From the NCBI RefSeq assembly GCF_022096995.1, contig NZ_JACXGQ010000011.1, positions 1 through 64,000 on the forward strand: DNA of 64,000 nucleotides, given 5' to 3'. Shown piece after piece: positions 35,063 through 44,883 of the stretch (within the stretch, counting starts at the first letter, position 1; every line of letters starts with the position of its first letter). The position numbers were made by a program, and so were the translations under genes. A model generated the notes under the pieces. That model had not been told where the DNA came from. It saw only the letters and a list, made by a program, of their open reading frames with translations, and searched no databases. The stretch comes from Yoonia sp. I 8.24. GTDB lineage: Bacteria > Pseudomonadota > Alphaproteobacteria > Rhodobacterales > Rhodobacteraceae.

Positions 35063-35933
35063 GCGTTCTTGTGCGCCAAACGATCACTAGCCCTGAGGCC
35101 ACAATCAAGGCGCTGCCGATCAACATAGCGGGTGTCACAGTTTCGCCAAAAAACAAAACACCGCAGCCGATCCCAAACAACAGCCGTATATAGCGAAACG
35201 GCGTGACCGCTGACACGTCGCCTGTACGCATGGCCTTCATCAACCCGCCATATGCAACTGCCCCGACCAATGCGAGCCCGATCAAATAGGGGACATTTGC
35301 GGATGTGATCGCCGTAAACGGCTGGCCTTCATAGGCTGCATAAAGTGCGCCAGCAGCAAAGAGGGACATGAACCCGTAAAACCCCAATGCGGCGGTGCCC
35401 AGTGTTTTAGGGGCCGCGCGGCTGGCAAGGTCGCGCCCCGCGAAACCAAACATCCCAATCAGGGCAAGAATGGACGTCGCCGTAAAACTATCACCGCCGG
35501 GTTGGATGATGATGACAACACCCAACAGCCCAATAAAAATCGCAACCCAGCGACGTGGACCAACCGTTTCGCCGAACACCAACGCAGCCCCCGCGACAAC
35601 AACAATCGGGGTCGCTTGCAAGATGACCGTGGTCACAGAAAGCGGGGTCAACGCAAGGGCCAGCGCAAAAAATAACCGCCCCAAAATCTCAAAGAGCACC
35701 CGAATGCGCATTGCTGGCGATACAACATCACGGCTGATTAACCGGGTTTTGGTAACCATCGCCATTGCCCAAAACGCTAGCGCGCCACCCGCGCCAAATA
35801 GCATCAAAAGTTGCCCCACAGCCATGCTCTGGGACGCCGCTTTGAACAAGACGTCTTCGATCGCAAAACAGGCCATCGCCCCGATCATCCAAAGGCTGCC
35901 GATCAGATTGGCGTGTCTATTTACTGTGTGCAT
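35046..35933 (-). CDS. EamA-family (drug/metabolite) transporter
   Basis: A 295-residue inner-membrane protein with ten predicted helices in two EamA repeats, for example FEILGRLFFALALALTPL in the first and PYLIGLALVGAVAYGGL in the second. Repeat ends VVVAGAALVFGETVG and GCGVLFFGETVTP carry the typical FGE motif. Exports small metabolites or amino acids; substrate unknown. Start at 35933 (MHTVNRHA) is preferred, as the 84 upstream residues of the open frame lack membrane character and overlap the next promoter region. Confidence 0.85.
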   Translation of the reverse strand: MHTVNRHANLIGSLWMIGAMACFAIEDVLFKAASQSMAVGQLLMLFGAGGALAFWAMAMVTKTRLISRDVVSPAMRIRVLFEILGRLFFALALALTPLSVTTVILQATPIVVVAGAALVFGETVGPRRWVAIFIGLLGVVIIIQPGGDSFTATSILALIGMFGFAGRDLASRAAPKTLGTAALGFYGFMSLFAAGALYAAYEGQPFTAITSANVPYLIGLALVGAVAYGGLMKAMRTGDVSAVTPFRYIRLLFGIGCGVLFFGETVTPAMLIGSALIVASGLVIVWRTRTQKGTP

Positions 35934-36090
35934 ATTGGCCCTCCACGCGCATGTGTGGGCGGCTTTACGGAGGCGGTCAATTGGTTGCAAACCACCACAT
36001 GAATTTATTTTCCAAGCCACCCAAGGATTGCGTGGTGGCGCACGTCCTACCATCATACACTTATTCAAAGTCCCAATGAGGAGACCACAT

Positions 36091-37749
36091 ATGTTGCGTC
36101 CACTTTTGACAACCAGCTTGATCGCGCTTTGCGCGCCCGCCTTGGCGGATAGTTTCACGGGCGAAGCCCATGTTGATACCGTCACAATCTACCCCGGCCT
36201 TGCAACGGTCATGCGGCAAGTCACGCTTGATTTACCCGCAGGGCAACATGAAATCATTGTGCCCGGATTGCCCCAAGGACTAATGACCCAAGGGCTGCGT
36301 TTGGCTGCGCCGCAAGGCGTGCAAATTGGTGCTGTGAACCTTGCGCATGATCGTTTGCCCGTCACGCCGGACCAAACCTCGCCGGAAATTCAAGCCGCCA
36401 AAGATGAGGTCGCGCGGCTTGAAGATGTCTTGCGCGCGCGTGATACGGCGATCGCGGAAATCCGGTTACGGGTACAGGCGGCGGATGAACAAATTGCGTT
36501 CCTGCAAAGCCTATCACAAGCCAGCGCGGGCGATGCGCTGTCGGCCAATGGCATTGATGATATTCGCGCACTTTCCCAAATGGTCGGCGCTGAAACCTTG
36601 GCTGCGCGTCAGGCGGGGTTTGCCGCAGAACAAGAGGCCCGCACAGCAGAGCGCGCGCGCGAAGATGATGTGACCGCGTTGCGCGACGCGCAGCGCGCGC
36701 TTGCTGCACTTATGGCCCCTGAAAAAGACGGATCGGTTTTGACGTTTTCTGTTTTGATGGCCGAGGCGGGCGAAGTCGCGATTGATGTCAGTACCCAAGA
36801 AGGCTTTGCGAATTGGGCACCCGTTTACGATATGCGGCTGACGACAGGGGATACGCCTGCGCTTGATCTGGAGCGTTCGGTGGTGATCAGCCAAAGCAGC
36901 GGTCAAGATTGGATGGATGTGAAGCTGGTGCTCTCTACGGCGCGCCCGGGCGAACAAATCGCGCCAAGCGGCGTCTGGGCCCCGTTACGCCAGATTGTGT
37001 CGGAAGAAGAACTCGAAAATCAGCGGACTATGCGCGCAGTTTCGGATCAGTTGGTCGGGTCAGTCGCCATGATGGAAGCCCCGATGATGGCGGCTGAGAT
37101 GGCCCCAACTGTGATCGCGACCGCAGATTTTAGTGGGGCGGCGGTGACTTATTCCTATCCGGGCCGCGTGAATATCCGTAATGGCGTCGAAGATTTGCGC
37201 TTGCCGCTTGATACGCTCACGCTGGACGCAGATGTCTGGGCCGAGGCCGCGCCAAGCCGTGATAGCATCGCCTACCGGGTCGCCGAAGTGACCAATACGA
37301 CGGATGAATTGTTGCTGCCCGGCGCGGTATTGATGTTCGCGGATGGCACGATGATTGGCTTTAGTGAATTGCCGTTGATTGCGTCGGGTGCGGACACGCA
37401 AATGGGCTTTGGCCCATTAGACGGGATTATCTTGAACCGCATGACCCCAAATCGGTCAGAAGGCGACCGTGGCGTGTTCAGCAGTACAAATGAGCTGAAA
37501 GAAGAGGCGGTGATCATTGTCGAAAACCTGACGGGTCAAGACTGGGATGTCTTGCTGCGTGATGCGGTGCCTTATTCGGAACAGGATGACCTCGAAGTGA
37601 CCGTTTTGGCCAGCCCATCCGCTGACCGCACGAACCCCGAAGGGCGGCGAGGCATTCTGGAATGGGATCTGAATGTGCCGGCGGGTGAGAGCGCAGAGAT
37701 TGCGCTTGATTACGCGCTGACATGGCCGGGTGGATATGTTTTGCGGTAA
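36091..37749 (+). CDS. Exported MuiA-like protein (DUF4140/DUF4139)
   Basis: A 552-residue protein with a signal peptide (cleavage after ALA near residue 19). The N-terminal DUF4140 region (VDTVTIYPGLATVMRQVTLD) is followed by a long coiled coil (about residues 90-200, with bursts of Ala/Arg/Glu heptads), then DUF4139 beta-rich segments with NWAPVYDMRLTTG and VVISQSSGQDWMDVKLVLST. The family is named after a mucoidy inhibitor, with no defined activity. ATG at 36091 has GAGGAG upstream; the frame is open to 35395 but that part is antisense to the EamA gene. Confidence 0.85.
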   Translation: MLRPLLTTSLIALCAPALADSFTGEAHVDTVTIYPGLATVMRQVTLDLPAGQHEIIVPGLPQGLMTQGLRLAAPQGVQIGAVNLAHDRLPVTPDQTSPEIQAAKDEVARLEDVLRARDTAIAEIRLRVQAADEQIAFLQSLSQASAGDALSANGIDDIRALSQMVGAETLAARQAGFAAEQEARTAERAREDDVTALRDAQRALAALMAPEKDGSVLTFSVLMAEAGEVAIDVSTQEGFANWAPVYDMRLTTGDTPALDLERSVVISQSSGQDWMDVKLVLSTARPGEQIAPSGVWAPLRQIVSEEELENQRTMRAVSDQLVGSVAMMEAPMMAAEMAPTVIATADFSGAAVTYSYPGRVNIRNGVEDLRLPLDTLTLDADVWAEAAPSRDSIAYRVAEVTNTTDELLLPGAVLMFADGTMIGFSELPLIASGADTQMGFGPLDGIILNRMTPNRSEGDRGVFSSTNELKEEAVIIVENLTGQDWDVLLRDAVPYSEQDDLEVTVLASPSADRTNPEGRRGILEWDLNVPAGESAEIALDYALTWPGGYVLR

Positions 37750-37773
37750 GGTGGATTAAAATCCACCTTACGG
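37747..37773. repeat. Dispersed palindrome, family A, copy 3
   Basis: TAAGGTGGAT-TAAA-ATCCACCTTA followed by CGG, a perfect 10-base arm palindrome whose 5' end is the stop codon of the MuiA-like gene. Confidence 0.6.
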
Positions 37774-37781
37774 ATACCGCG

Positions 37782-37810
37782 AAAAAGGGGGCCATTGCGG
37801 CCCCTTTTTT
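37782..37810. terminator. Bidirectional terminator, MuiA-like gene and ETF-QO gene
   Basis: AAAAAGGGGGCC pairs with GGCCCCTTTTTT (one G-T pair) around ATTGC, flanked by A and T runs, so it can act on both strands. Confidence 0.85.
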
Positions 37811-37812
37811 AC

Positions 37813-39462
37813 TTACATATTTGGGTAATTCGGCCCATCGCCGCCTTGCGGGACCGTCCACGTAATATTCTGGCTTGGGTCTTTGATATCGCAGGTTTTG
37901 CAGTGCACGCAGTTTTGGAAGTTGATCACAAACCGGCTGTCTTGGCCTTCTTCGTGCACAAATTCGTATACACCGGCTGGGCAATAGCGGGCTGATGGGC
38001 CGGCGTATTTGGCAAGGTTCACGTCAACCGGCACGGACGGGTCGGTGAGCTGTAAGTGCGCAGGCTGGCTTTCTTCGTGGTTGGTAAAGCTGAACGACAC
38101 GTTGGTCAGACGATCAAACGACAGCTTCCCGTCTGGTTTTGGATAGTCGATGACCTTGTGCTTGCTGGCTTCTTCGGTCGCATCCGCGTCAGATTTGCCG
38201 TGCTTGAGCGTGCCAAGCAGCGAGAACCCGAATGTATTGGTCCACATATCCATACCGCCAACAGCCAAGGACGTCAGCAATCCGAATTTTGACCAAAGCG
38301 GTTTCACGTTGCGTACTTTTTTCAGGTCCGCACCGATGTCACCTTCGCGTACTGCGACCTCGTAATCTGCCAGCTCGTCACTTTGGCGACCGTCCTTAAT
38401 CGCGGCAGCCGCAGCTTCGGCGGCGGCGATACCAGAGAGCATGGCGTTATGGTTGCCTTTGATACGTGGCACGTTGACCATACCCGCAGAACAACCCAGC
38501 AAAGCGCCGCCGGGGAAGGTCAATTTTGGCATCGACTGATAGCCGCCTTCGGTGATTGCACGCGCGCCGTAAGCCACCCGTTTGCCGCCCTTGAGCAGAT
38601 CAGCCACCATCGGATGGTGTTTGAACCGCTGAAATTCCATGTAAGGGAACATATGTGGATTTTTATAGTTCAGGTGAACCACGAAACCGACGTAGACTTG
38701 ATTGTTTTCAAGGTGGTAGATGAATGACCCGCCGCCTGCGTTGCCGCCCAACGGCCAGCCCATTGTGTGGGTCACGGTGCCTTGCTTGTGCTTGGCGGGG
38801 TCAATTTCCCAAATTTCTTTCATGCCAAGACCGTATTTTTGGACATCATGCCCATCGGTCAGATTGTATTTGGCGATGACTTGCTTGGATAGCGACCCGC
38901 GCACACCTTCGGACAAGAATACATATTTGCCGTGTAGCTCCATGCCGGGCTCATAGCCGGGGCCTTCAGAACCATCGGCGCTTTTGCCAAATTCGCCCGC
39001 AACGACGCCTTTGACCTCGCCATTTTCGCCAAAGACCAGTTCGGAACAGGCCATGCCTGGGAAAATTTCAACGCCAAGCTCTTCGGCTTGTTCGGCCATC
39101 CAGCGACAGACGTTACCCATCGAAACGATGTAATTGCCGTGGTTGTTCATCAGCGGTGGCATCGCCATGTTGGGGATGCGGATATGCCCGGCTTCGCCCA
39201 TCATGTAAAAGTTGTCTTTTTCGACGGGCACGTTCAATGGCGCGCCTTTTTCTTTCCAATCGGGAATCAACGCGTCCAAGCCAGATGGGTCAAGCACCGC
39301 GCCTGAGAGAATATGCGCGCCAACTTCGGACCCTTTTTCCAGCACAACGACTTCTAGATCGGCATCCAGTTGTTTCAAGCGGATTGCTGCTGACAGCCCG
39401 GCAGGTCCTGCGCCAACGATTACTACGTCATATTCCATCGTTTCGCGTGTCGTCTCGGCCAT
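37813..39462 (-). CDS. Electron transfer flavoprotein-ubiquinone oxidoreductase
   Basis: A 549-residue membrane-peripheral enzyme that passes electrons from ETF (fatty-acid and amino-acid oxidation, sarcosine and choline breakdown) to ubiquinone. FAD binding is VVIVGAGPAGLSAAIRLK at the N-terminus, and the 4Fe-4S cluster is bound by the C-terminal cysteines of RYCPAG and FQNCVHCKTCDIKDPSQNI. ETF itself is not in the window. Confidence 0.96.
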   Translation of the reverse strand: MAETTRETMEYDVVIVGAGPAGLSAAIRLKQLDADLEVVVLEKGSEVGAHILSGAVLDPSGLDALIPDWKEKGAPLNVPVEKDNFYMMGEAGHIRIPNMAMPPLMNNHGNYIVSMGNVCRWMAEQAEELGVEIFPGMACSELVFGENGEVKGVVAGEFGKSADGSEGPGYEPGMELHGKYVFLSEGVRGSLSKQVIAKYNLTDGHDVQKYGLGMKEIWEIDPAKHKQGTVTHTMGWPLGGNAGGGSFIYHLENNQVYVGFVVHLNYKNPHMFPYMEFQRFKHHPMVADLLKGGKRVAYGARAITEGGYQSMPKLTFPGGALLGCSAGMVNVPRIKGNHNAMLSGIAAAEAAAAAIKDGRQSDELADYEVAVREGDIGADLKKVRNVKPLWSKFGLLTSLAVGGMDMWTNTFGFSLLGTLKHGKSDADATEEASKHKVIDYPKPDGKLSFDRLTNVSFSFTNHEESQPAHLQLTDPSVPVDVNLAKYAGPSARYCPAGVYEFVHEEGQDSRFVINFQNCVHCKTCDIKDPSQNITWTVPQGGDGPNYPNM

Positions 39463-39597
39463 CTGGGTATCCTTCGTCTATTGGGGCGGTGCCCCCTTTA
39501 AATTGCTTGTCCTAAGCGTTACCTGATGCAGGATTGTGGGGCAATCAATACACGACGTCAAAGCGTTTGACCGCGACACGGTAGCGCGCCAAGACCC

Positions 39598-39626
39598 TTG
39601 ACTTTGCTAACCCCATTTAGGCTATG
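39598..39626 (+). promoter_or_regulatory. Candidate sigma-70-type promoter of greA
   Basis: TTGACT (39598-39603), a 17-base spacer and GCTATG (39621-39626) lie about 40 bases before the greA start. Fits the alphaproteobacterial housekeeping pattern; unproven. Confidence 0.4.
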
Positions 39627-39666
39627 AACGTTCGATTGACACAATTTACCCCGGAGCAAAGGCATT

Positions 39667-40137
39667 ATGGACAAGATCCCACTTACACGCGCAGGTTTTG
39701 ACAAGCTGGATGCCGAATTGAAGCATCTAAAGACGGTCGAACGCCCGGCCATCATTCGCGCCATTGCCGAAGCGCGCGAACATGGTGATCTGTCCGAGAA
39801 CGCCGAATATCATTCCGCAAAGGAAAAGCAGTCCTTTATCGAAGGGCGCGTCAAAGAATTGGAAGGCGTGATTTCTTTGGCCGATGTCATTGACGTGGCC
39901 AAGCTGACTGGTACGATTAAATTTGGGGCGACGGTCGAACTAGTCGATGAAGAAACCGACGAAGAAAAAACCTATCAGATTGTTGGCGAATACGAAGCCG
40001 ATATCGAAAACGGCAAACTGAACATGCAGTCGCCCCTGTCACGTGCCTTGATCGGCAAAGAGGAAGGCGACAGCGTCGAAGTACGTACCCCCGGCGGTGT
40101 GCGTAGCTACGAAATCCTGTCGATCACGTTCAAATAG
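39667..40137 (+). CDS. greA: Transcription elongation factor GreA
   Basis: A 156-residue factor that rescues backtracked RNA polymerase by stimulating transcript cleavage. The N-terminal coiled coil has [15 protein letters not shown] with the catalytic acidic tip, and the C-terminal FKBP-like domain ends [10 protein letters not shown]. Length is standard. GGAGCAAAGG lies before the ATG. Confidence 0.97.
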   Translation: MDKIPLTRAGFDKLDAELKHLKTVERPAIIRAIAEAREHGDLSENAEYHSAKEKQSFIEGRVKELEGVISLADVIDVAKLTGTIKFGATVELVDEETDEEKTYQIVGEYEADIENGKLNMQSPLSRALIGKEEGDSVEVRTPGGVRSYEILSITFK

Positions 40138-40151
40138 AGGGCAATCGTCGC

Positions 40152-41015
40152 ATGGCGCGCCCTCAAAACCCCGATCCAGACCCAGTTTCACGCGTTGCCG
40201 TGGGGTGCGCGGTTGGGTGGCTAGCCGTGCTCGCGGTTCTTTTCTTACTGGCCCCGCCGCAAATTGTGACCGATGCCGGGTTTGATAGCTTGCGGTTTGT
40301 GGCCTTGGTTGTTGTCACATGTTTGCCTGTTGCAGTGGCCTTATTGGCTGCTGCGGGCCTTCGCGCGCACCGTAAGCTGCGTGATGACGCGTTTCGCATG
40401 CAGTCCGCACTTGATGCGCTGCGCCAAACCCGTGCGAGCCAGCCTGCGCCTCAGCGGCCCGTTGATACAAAACCGGCACAGAAACCTGAGCCCGCGCCTG
40501 AACCCAAACCAACCGCCGTATCTGTGGCCGCAGCGCCTACCAGTAGCTTGGACCCAATCGATCTGATCCGCGCCTTGAACTTTCCCAATACCGAAGACGA
40601 TGCCGAAGGTTTCGCAGCCCTCCGTGCCGCGTTGCGTGATCCCCAAGCCCGGCAATTGGTGCAAGCCAGCCAAGATGTGCTGACGCTTTTGTCGCAAGAC
40701 GGCATCTATATGGATGATCTTGAGGTCGCGCCAGCCAGCGCAGAGTTATGGCGCAAATTTGCGGCGGGCACGCGCGGGGCCGCGATTGCGGGCTTGGGCG
40801 GTGTGGCCGACCCCGAAGCACTTGCCGCCGTGATGCACCGCAAGAAAGACGACACGATCTTTCGCGATTCGATGCTGCACTTTTTGCGCTACTTCGACAA
40901 AATGCTCGCGCAATTTGCGCCTGAAATCAGCGATGACGCCTTACTTATCCTTGCCGAAACACGCAGCGCGCGTGCGTTTATGCTGTTGGGACGTGCGGTG
41001 GGCACGTTTGACTAA
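40152..41015 (+). CDS. Membrane protein of unknown function with Pro-rich linker
   Basis: A 287-residue protein with two N-terminal hydrophobic segments (about residues 17-35 and 47-68), a short charged coiled stretch (RKLRDDAFRMQSALDALRQ), a Pro/Ala/Lys-rich linker (about residues 95-125) and a soluble C-terminal domain of about 150 residues. The C-domain contains IDLIRALNFPNTEDDAEGF and LTLLSQDGIYMDDL, a pattern conserved in relatives that I cannot name. It follows greA by 14 bases and precedes the AEC permease by 6, so it is in that transcript. Confidence 0.7.
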   Translation: MARPQNPDPDPVSRVAVGCAVGWLAVLAVLFLLAPPQIVTDAGFDSLRFVALVVVTCLPVAVALLAAAGLRAHRKLRDDAFRMQSALDALRQTRASQPAPQRPVDTKPAQKPEPAPEPKPTAVSVAAAPTSSLDPIDLIRALNFPNTEDDAEGFAALRAALRDPQARQLVQASQDVLTLLSQDGIYMDDLEVAPASAELWRKFAAGTRGAAIAGLGGVADPEALAAVMHRKKDDTIFRDSMLHFLRYFDKMLAQFAPEISDDALLILAETRSARAFMLLGRAVGTFD

Positions 41016-41021
41016 CCGCAG

Positions 41022-41951
41022 ATGATAGATATTTTTCTGCAAACTTTGCCGTTTTTTATGTTGATTGCCTTGGGCTATGGGGCGGCATGGACTGGGTTCT
41101 TCCCGGCAGAAGCCAACGCCTATCTGTCGAAATTTGTATTCTACTTCGCCTTGTCTGCGATGCTGTTCCGGTTTTCCGCGAACTTGGCGCTGGATGACGT
41201 GTTGGACTGGCCTTTCGTGCTTGCCTATTTTAGCGCGACGATGGTGGTCTATCTGATTGCGACATTTGCCGCGTTACGTCGGGGCGTTCCGATGACCGAA
41301 GCCGCGGTTGAGGCCCAATGCGCGGTTGTCGGTAATGTCGGTTTTCTTGGCATCCCGATGCTGGTCTTGCTCTTGGGAGAAGCCGCAATTGGCCCAGTGA
41401 TGATGGTGCTGGTCGTCGACTTGATCGTCTTTGGTAGCTTGATTGTCATCTTGATTACTGGCGCGCGGGATGGGCGGGTTTCGCCGCGTGTCTTGGGGGC
41501 CGTGGGGCTGGGGTTGTTAAAGAATCCAATGATTGTGTCAATTTCGTTAGGGGTTCTTGCATCGGCCAATCACCTTTCGGTCCCTGTGCCGGTCAACGAC
41601 TTCCTGACCTTACTTGGCGCTGCGGCGACACCCGGGGCCCTGTTTGTGATTGGTGCTTCGCTTGCCTCCAAATCGGCAGAGCGTCTTGCAGTCGCGGGTT
41701 GGTTGAGCTTTTGCAAGCTGATCCTACATCCGCTGGCCGTCGCCATTGCGGCATTCTACATCTTCGGGATCGCGCCATATGCGGCAGGCGTCATGATCGC
41801 GGCGGCGTCTTTGCCGGTCGCGGGGAATGTCTATATTCTCGCCCAGCACTACGGCGTCGCCCCGGCCCGCGTGTCGGCAACAATCTTGATTTCTACGGTT
41901 GCCAGCGTGGTTACTGTTTCGCTGGTGATTGCGTGGGTGACAAGCATTTGA
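41022..41951 (+). CDS. AEC-family auxin-efflux-like transporter
   Basis: A 309-residue inner-membrane protein with about ten helices of the AEC (auxin efflux carrier/malonate) family. Typical stretches are FFMLIALGYGAAW at the start, ECQ-like VEAQCAVVGNVGFLGIPM in the middle and GVMIAAASLPVAGNVYILAQ near the end. Bacterial members move small carboxylates such as malonate; substrate unknown here. Confidence 0.85.
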   Translation: MIDIFLQTLPFFMLIALGYGAAWTGFFPAEANAYLSKFVFYFALSAMLFRFSANLALDDVLDWPFVLAYFSATMVVYLIATFAALRRGVPMTEAAVEAQCAVVGNVGFLGIPMLVLLLGEAAIGPVMMVLVVDLIVFGSLIVILITGARDGRVSPRVLGAVGLGLLKNPMIVSISLGVLASANHLSVPVPVNDFLTLLGAAATPGALFVIGASLASKSAERLAVAGWLSFCKLILHPLAVAIAAFYIFGIAPYAAGVMIAAASLPVAGNVYILAQHYGVAPARVSATILISTVASVVTVSLVIAWVTSI

Positions 41952-41989
41952 TCCTGCGCTAGCCGTTGTGCAAATGACAGGAGGCTTCG

Positions 41990-42820
41990 ATGAAAACAAT
42001 TTCTGAAAATCGCTGCTATGGCGGGACCCAAGGGGTCTATTCACACGCATCGACAAGCTGCAATTGCGATATGACCTTTGCGGTGTTTCTTCCCGAAGAA
42101 GCGGCCCATGGCCCCGTGCCTGTCTTGTGGTTTTTGTCAGGCCTGACCTGCACCCATGAAAACGCGATGACCAAGGCTGGTGCGCAGGCTTGGGCGGCCG
42201 AACAAGGGATTGCGCTAATCTTTCCGGACACATCACCGCGCGGCACGGATGTTCCTGATGATGAAGCCTATGATCTGGGGCTGGGCGCTGGGTTCTATAT
42301 TGACGCAACCGAAGCCCCTTGGGACCAACATTTCAAAATGTGGACTTATGTTGCCGAGGAATTGCCCGCGCTGGTGGCTGAGAACTTTGCGCTAGATATG
42401 GATCGCCAATCCATTTGCGGCCATTCGATGGGCGGGCATGGTGCATTGACCATGGCGATGGCATTGCCGGGGCGGTTTCGGTCGGTGTCGGCTTTCGCGC
42501 CCATTTGCAACCCGTTGGCTAGCGAATGGGGCCGCAAGCAGTTCACGGCCTATTGGGGTGCGGATGAGGCCAAGTGGGGCCCGCATGACGCCAGCGTTTT
42601 GATGCAGGGCGATGGCTTTGACGGTCCGGTTCTGATCGATACGGGCACCGACGATCAGTTCACGCATTTGCTGGGCACGCCAGCGCTCGCGCAAGCGATG
42701 GCTGCAAACTCGCAACAAGGCACGATTCGCCTGCAAAAGGGCTATGATCATTCCTATTTCTTTATCGCAACCTTCATGGAAGACCACGTCGCATTCCATG
42801 CAGAGGCGCTTTACGCATGA
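41990..42820 (+). CDS. fghA: S-formylglutathione hydrolase
   Basis: A 276-residue serine esterase that releases formate from S-formylglutathione, the second step of glutathione-dependent formaldehyde oxidation. The nucleophile elbow GHSMGGHG lies near residues 143-150, with [13 protein letters not shown] for the oxyanion hole and GYDHSYFFI carrying the catalytic His. The partner dehydrogenase gene is about 11 kb away at 53345. AGGAGG precedes the ATG. Confidence 0.95.
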   Translation: MKTISENRCYGGTQGVYSHASTSCNCDMTFAVFLPEEAAHGPVPVLWFLSGLTCTHENAMTKAGAQAWAAEQGIALIFPDTSPRGTDVPDDEAYDLGLGAGFYIDATEAPWDQHFKMWTYVAEELPALVAENFALDMDRQSICGHSMGGHGALTMAMALPGRFRSVSAFAPICNPLASEWGRKQFTAYWGADEAKWGPHDASVLMQGDGFDGPVLIDTGTDDQFTHLLGTPALAQAMAANSQQGTIRLQKGYDHSYFFIATFMEDHVAFHAEALYA

Positions 42821-43260
42821 TCTATGTTGATGCAGATGCCTGCCCGGTCAAGGCCGAAGTCGAAAGGGTGGGCACCCGTCATAAACTGAAGATGTTTGTG
42901 GTCTCAAACGGGGGGATCAGACCATCGGCGAATCCGTTTGTTGAGACTGTCGTCGTACCGGATGGGCCTGATATCGCGGATATGTGGATCGCGGATCGCG
43001 CGACCAAAGGCGATGTGGTGATCACAGGGGATATTCCGTTGGCCGCGCGTTGCATCGAAAACGGGGCGCTTGTGCTCAAACACAATGGCGAACCGTTGAC
43101 GACGGCGAATATTGGCAATGTGCTTGCAACGCGTGATCTGATGGCAGACATGCGCGCCGCTGACCCGTTTCGCCAAGGTGGTGGGAAACCCTTTGGAAAA
43201 GCCGACCGTGCCCGTTTTTTAGACGCGCTTGAACGGATGGTGCGCCAAGCCGCGCGATAG
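42817..43260 (+). CDS. YaiI/YqxD family (DUF188) protein
   Basis: A 147-residue PIN-like domain protein. The diagnostic opening is [17 protein letters not shown], with [20 protein letters not shown] in the middle. The acidic residues resemble PIN nuclease sites, but activity is not established. It overlaps fghA by 4 bases. Confidence 0.92.
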   Translation: MIYVDADACPVKAEVERVGTRHKLKMFVVSNGGIRPSANPFVETVVVPDGPDIADMWIADRATKGDVVITGDIPLAARCIENGALVLKHNGEPLTTANIGNVLATRDLMADMRAADPFRQGGGKPFGKADRARFLDALERMVRQAAR

Positions 43261-43319
43261 CATTTACACCAACCCCCCGGCTGCTAGACTATCCGCAACA
43301 AGATATTTTGGGGGTCGGT

Positions 43320-43943
43320 ATGGCAAAAATTCAGGCCGTCATTTTTGACATCGGAAACGTGCTGATTGAATGGCAGCCAGAGCGGTTTTATGACCGTGTC
43401 ATCGGCGCTGAACGCCGCAAGGCGATGTTTGCAGAGATTGATTTGCACGGGATCAATGATCTGGTCGACCGTGGCCATAATTTCCGCGACACGATTTATG
43501 CCGCAGCAGAGGCCAACCCCGATTGGGCCGCCGAAGTGCGTATGTGGCACGATAATTGGTCGGATATGGCGACACCCGCGATTGATCATTCTGTGCGTCT
43601 GCTACGGGCGTTGCGTGCGGCGGGGGTGCCGGTTTTTGCCCTGTCTAACTTTGGTATTCAGCCATTTGACATCGCGGAGCCGGTCTATCCATTTCTCAAA
43701 GAATTCGACCGCCGCTATATTTCGGGCCATATGCAAGAGGTGAAGCCGGGCCACCGGATTTATGAAATGGTCGAACAGGATTGCGGTATCGCGCCTGAGG
43801 CTTTGCTGTTCGTTGATGACCGTGCCGAAAATATCGACACGGCAGCTGCACGGGGATGGCAAACCCATTTGTTTTCAGGCGCGCAGGGCTGGGCGGACCG
43901 TCTGGTTGCTGAAACACTTTTGACCGCGAAGGCCGCACAATGA
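43320..43943 (+). CDS. HAD-IA family hydrolase, YihX-like
   Basis: A 207-residue HAD phosphatase. Motif I is VIFDIGNVLIEW, where the usual second Asp is replaced by Asn (DIGN), a feature of the YihX alpha-D-glucose-1-phosphatase and epoxide-hydrolase N-domain group. Motif II is FALSNFG, motif III is VKPGHRIY, and motif IV is LLFVDDRAENID. Substrate unknown. ATG at 43320 is chosen over TTG at 43308. Its stop overlaps the next start by 4 bases. Confidence 0.86.
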   Translation: MAKIQAVIFDIGNVLIEWQPERFYDRVIGAERRKAMFAEIDLHGINDLVDRGHNFRDTIYAAAEANPDWAAEVRMWHDNWSDMATPAIDHSVRLLRALRAAGVPVFALSNFGIQPFDIAEPVYPFLKEFDRRYISGHMQEVKPGHRIYEMVEQDCGIAPEALLFVDDRAENIDTAAARGWQTHLFSGAQGWADRLVAETLLTAKAAQ

Positions 43944-44869
43944 CCGCGATGATACCATTCGCCGAAGGCGAGGCGCAGCTAGACTGGATCGCGCTTACCG
44001 ACGCGTTGGTCGCTGGGCATGATTTGCCCAAAGCGGATGTCGCGGATGTGTTTCTTTATGAGGGTGACAATACGCTGTTGAACAGGTCGGCTTGGATTGC
44101 GGGCATGGGGCTGGCGGTGAAATGCGCGACAATCTTTCCGGGCAACCGCACGGTGGGTAAACCGATGGTTGGCGGCGCTGTGAACCTGTTTTCGGGGGAT
44201 GACGGATCGTTAGAAGCCATCGTCGATTTCCATCTTGTGACCAAGTGGAAAACTGCGGGCGATAGCTTGTTGGCGGCACGGCGTTTGGCGCGACCTGATA
44301 GTAAAAAAATCTTGATTGTGGGTGCGGGCACGGTCGGGCATAGCTTGTTTGCTGCTTACTCGGCTGCCTTTCCGGACGCCGCGTTCACCGTGTGGAACAG
44401 ATCGCCTGCGGGGGCCGATTTGTTTCAAGAGGCACATCCAGAGGTCAAAGTTGCGCAAAATATCGCCGAGGCGGTGAACGCCGCAGATATCGTGACTTCG
44501 GCCACGATGTCGAACGACCCTCTGATCAAGGGCGAGTGGCTGCGACCGGGGCAACATATTGATCTTATTGGCGCATATCGACCCGACATGCGCGAGGCCG
44601 ATGATCTTGCACTTCAAAGGTCGCGTATCTTTGTGGATAGTTTTGACACCACCATGGGGCATATCGGAGAGCTCAAGATTCCGCTGGAAACAGGGGCAAT
44701 CACGCAAAAGGATGTTGTGGCCGACTATTATGCGCTAAGTCAGTTTAAACGCGTCGATGACGCTGAGATTACGCTGTTCAAAAACGGTGGTGGGGCGCAT
44801 CTTGATCTTATGACAAGCCGCTACATACTGGCTGCATGGCAGACGCGGGGCGCGGTACCTGCTAAATAA
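43940..44869 (+). CDS. Ornithine cyclodeaminase/mu-crystallin family protein
   Basis: A 309-residue NAD(P)-dependent enzyme. The substrate-side Lys in GLAVKCATIFPGN, the AARRLARPD helix, the Rossmann loop IVGAGTVGHSLF and IDLIGAYRPDMREAD are family hallmarks. Members include ornithine cyclodeaminase, ketimine reductase, alanine dehydrogenase and proline racemase-linked pyrroline reductases. With no proline-metabolism neighbours, the substrate is open. Confidence 0.87.
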   Translation: MTAMIPFAEGEAQLDWIALTDALVAGHDLPKADVADVFLYEGDNTLLNRSAWIAGMGLAVKCATIFPGNRTVGKPMVGGAVNLFSGDDGSLEAIVDFHLVTKWKTAGDSLLAARRLARPDSKKILIVGAGTVGHSLFAAYSAAFPDAAFTVWNRSPAGADLFQEAHPEVKVAQNIAEAVNAADIVTSATMSNDPLIKGEWLRPGQHIDLIGAYRPDMREADDLALQRSRIFVDSFDTTMGHIGELKIPLETGAITQKDVVADYYALSQFKRVDDAEITLFKNGGGAHLDLMTSRYILAAWQTRGAVPAK

Positions 44870-44883
44870 CGGGACGAAAGATC

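Noticed and set aside
35395-36090. A 232-residue N-terminal extension of the MuiA-like protein
   Set aside because: The extension is antisense to the EamA transporter, has no domain character, and a signal peptide with good ribosome-binding site starts at 36091.
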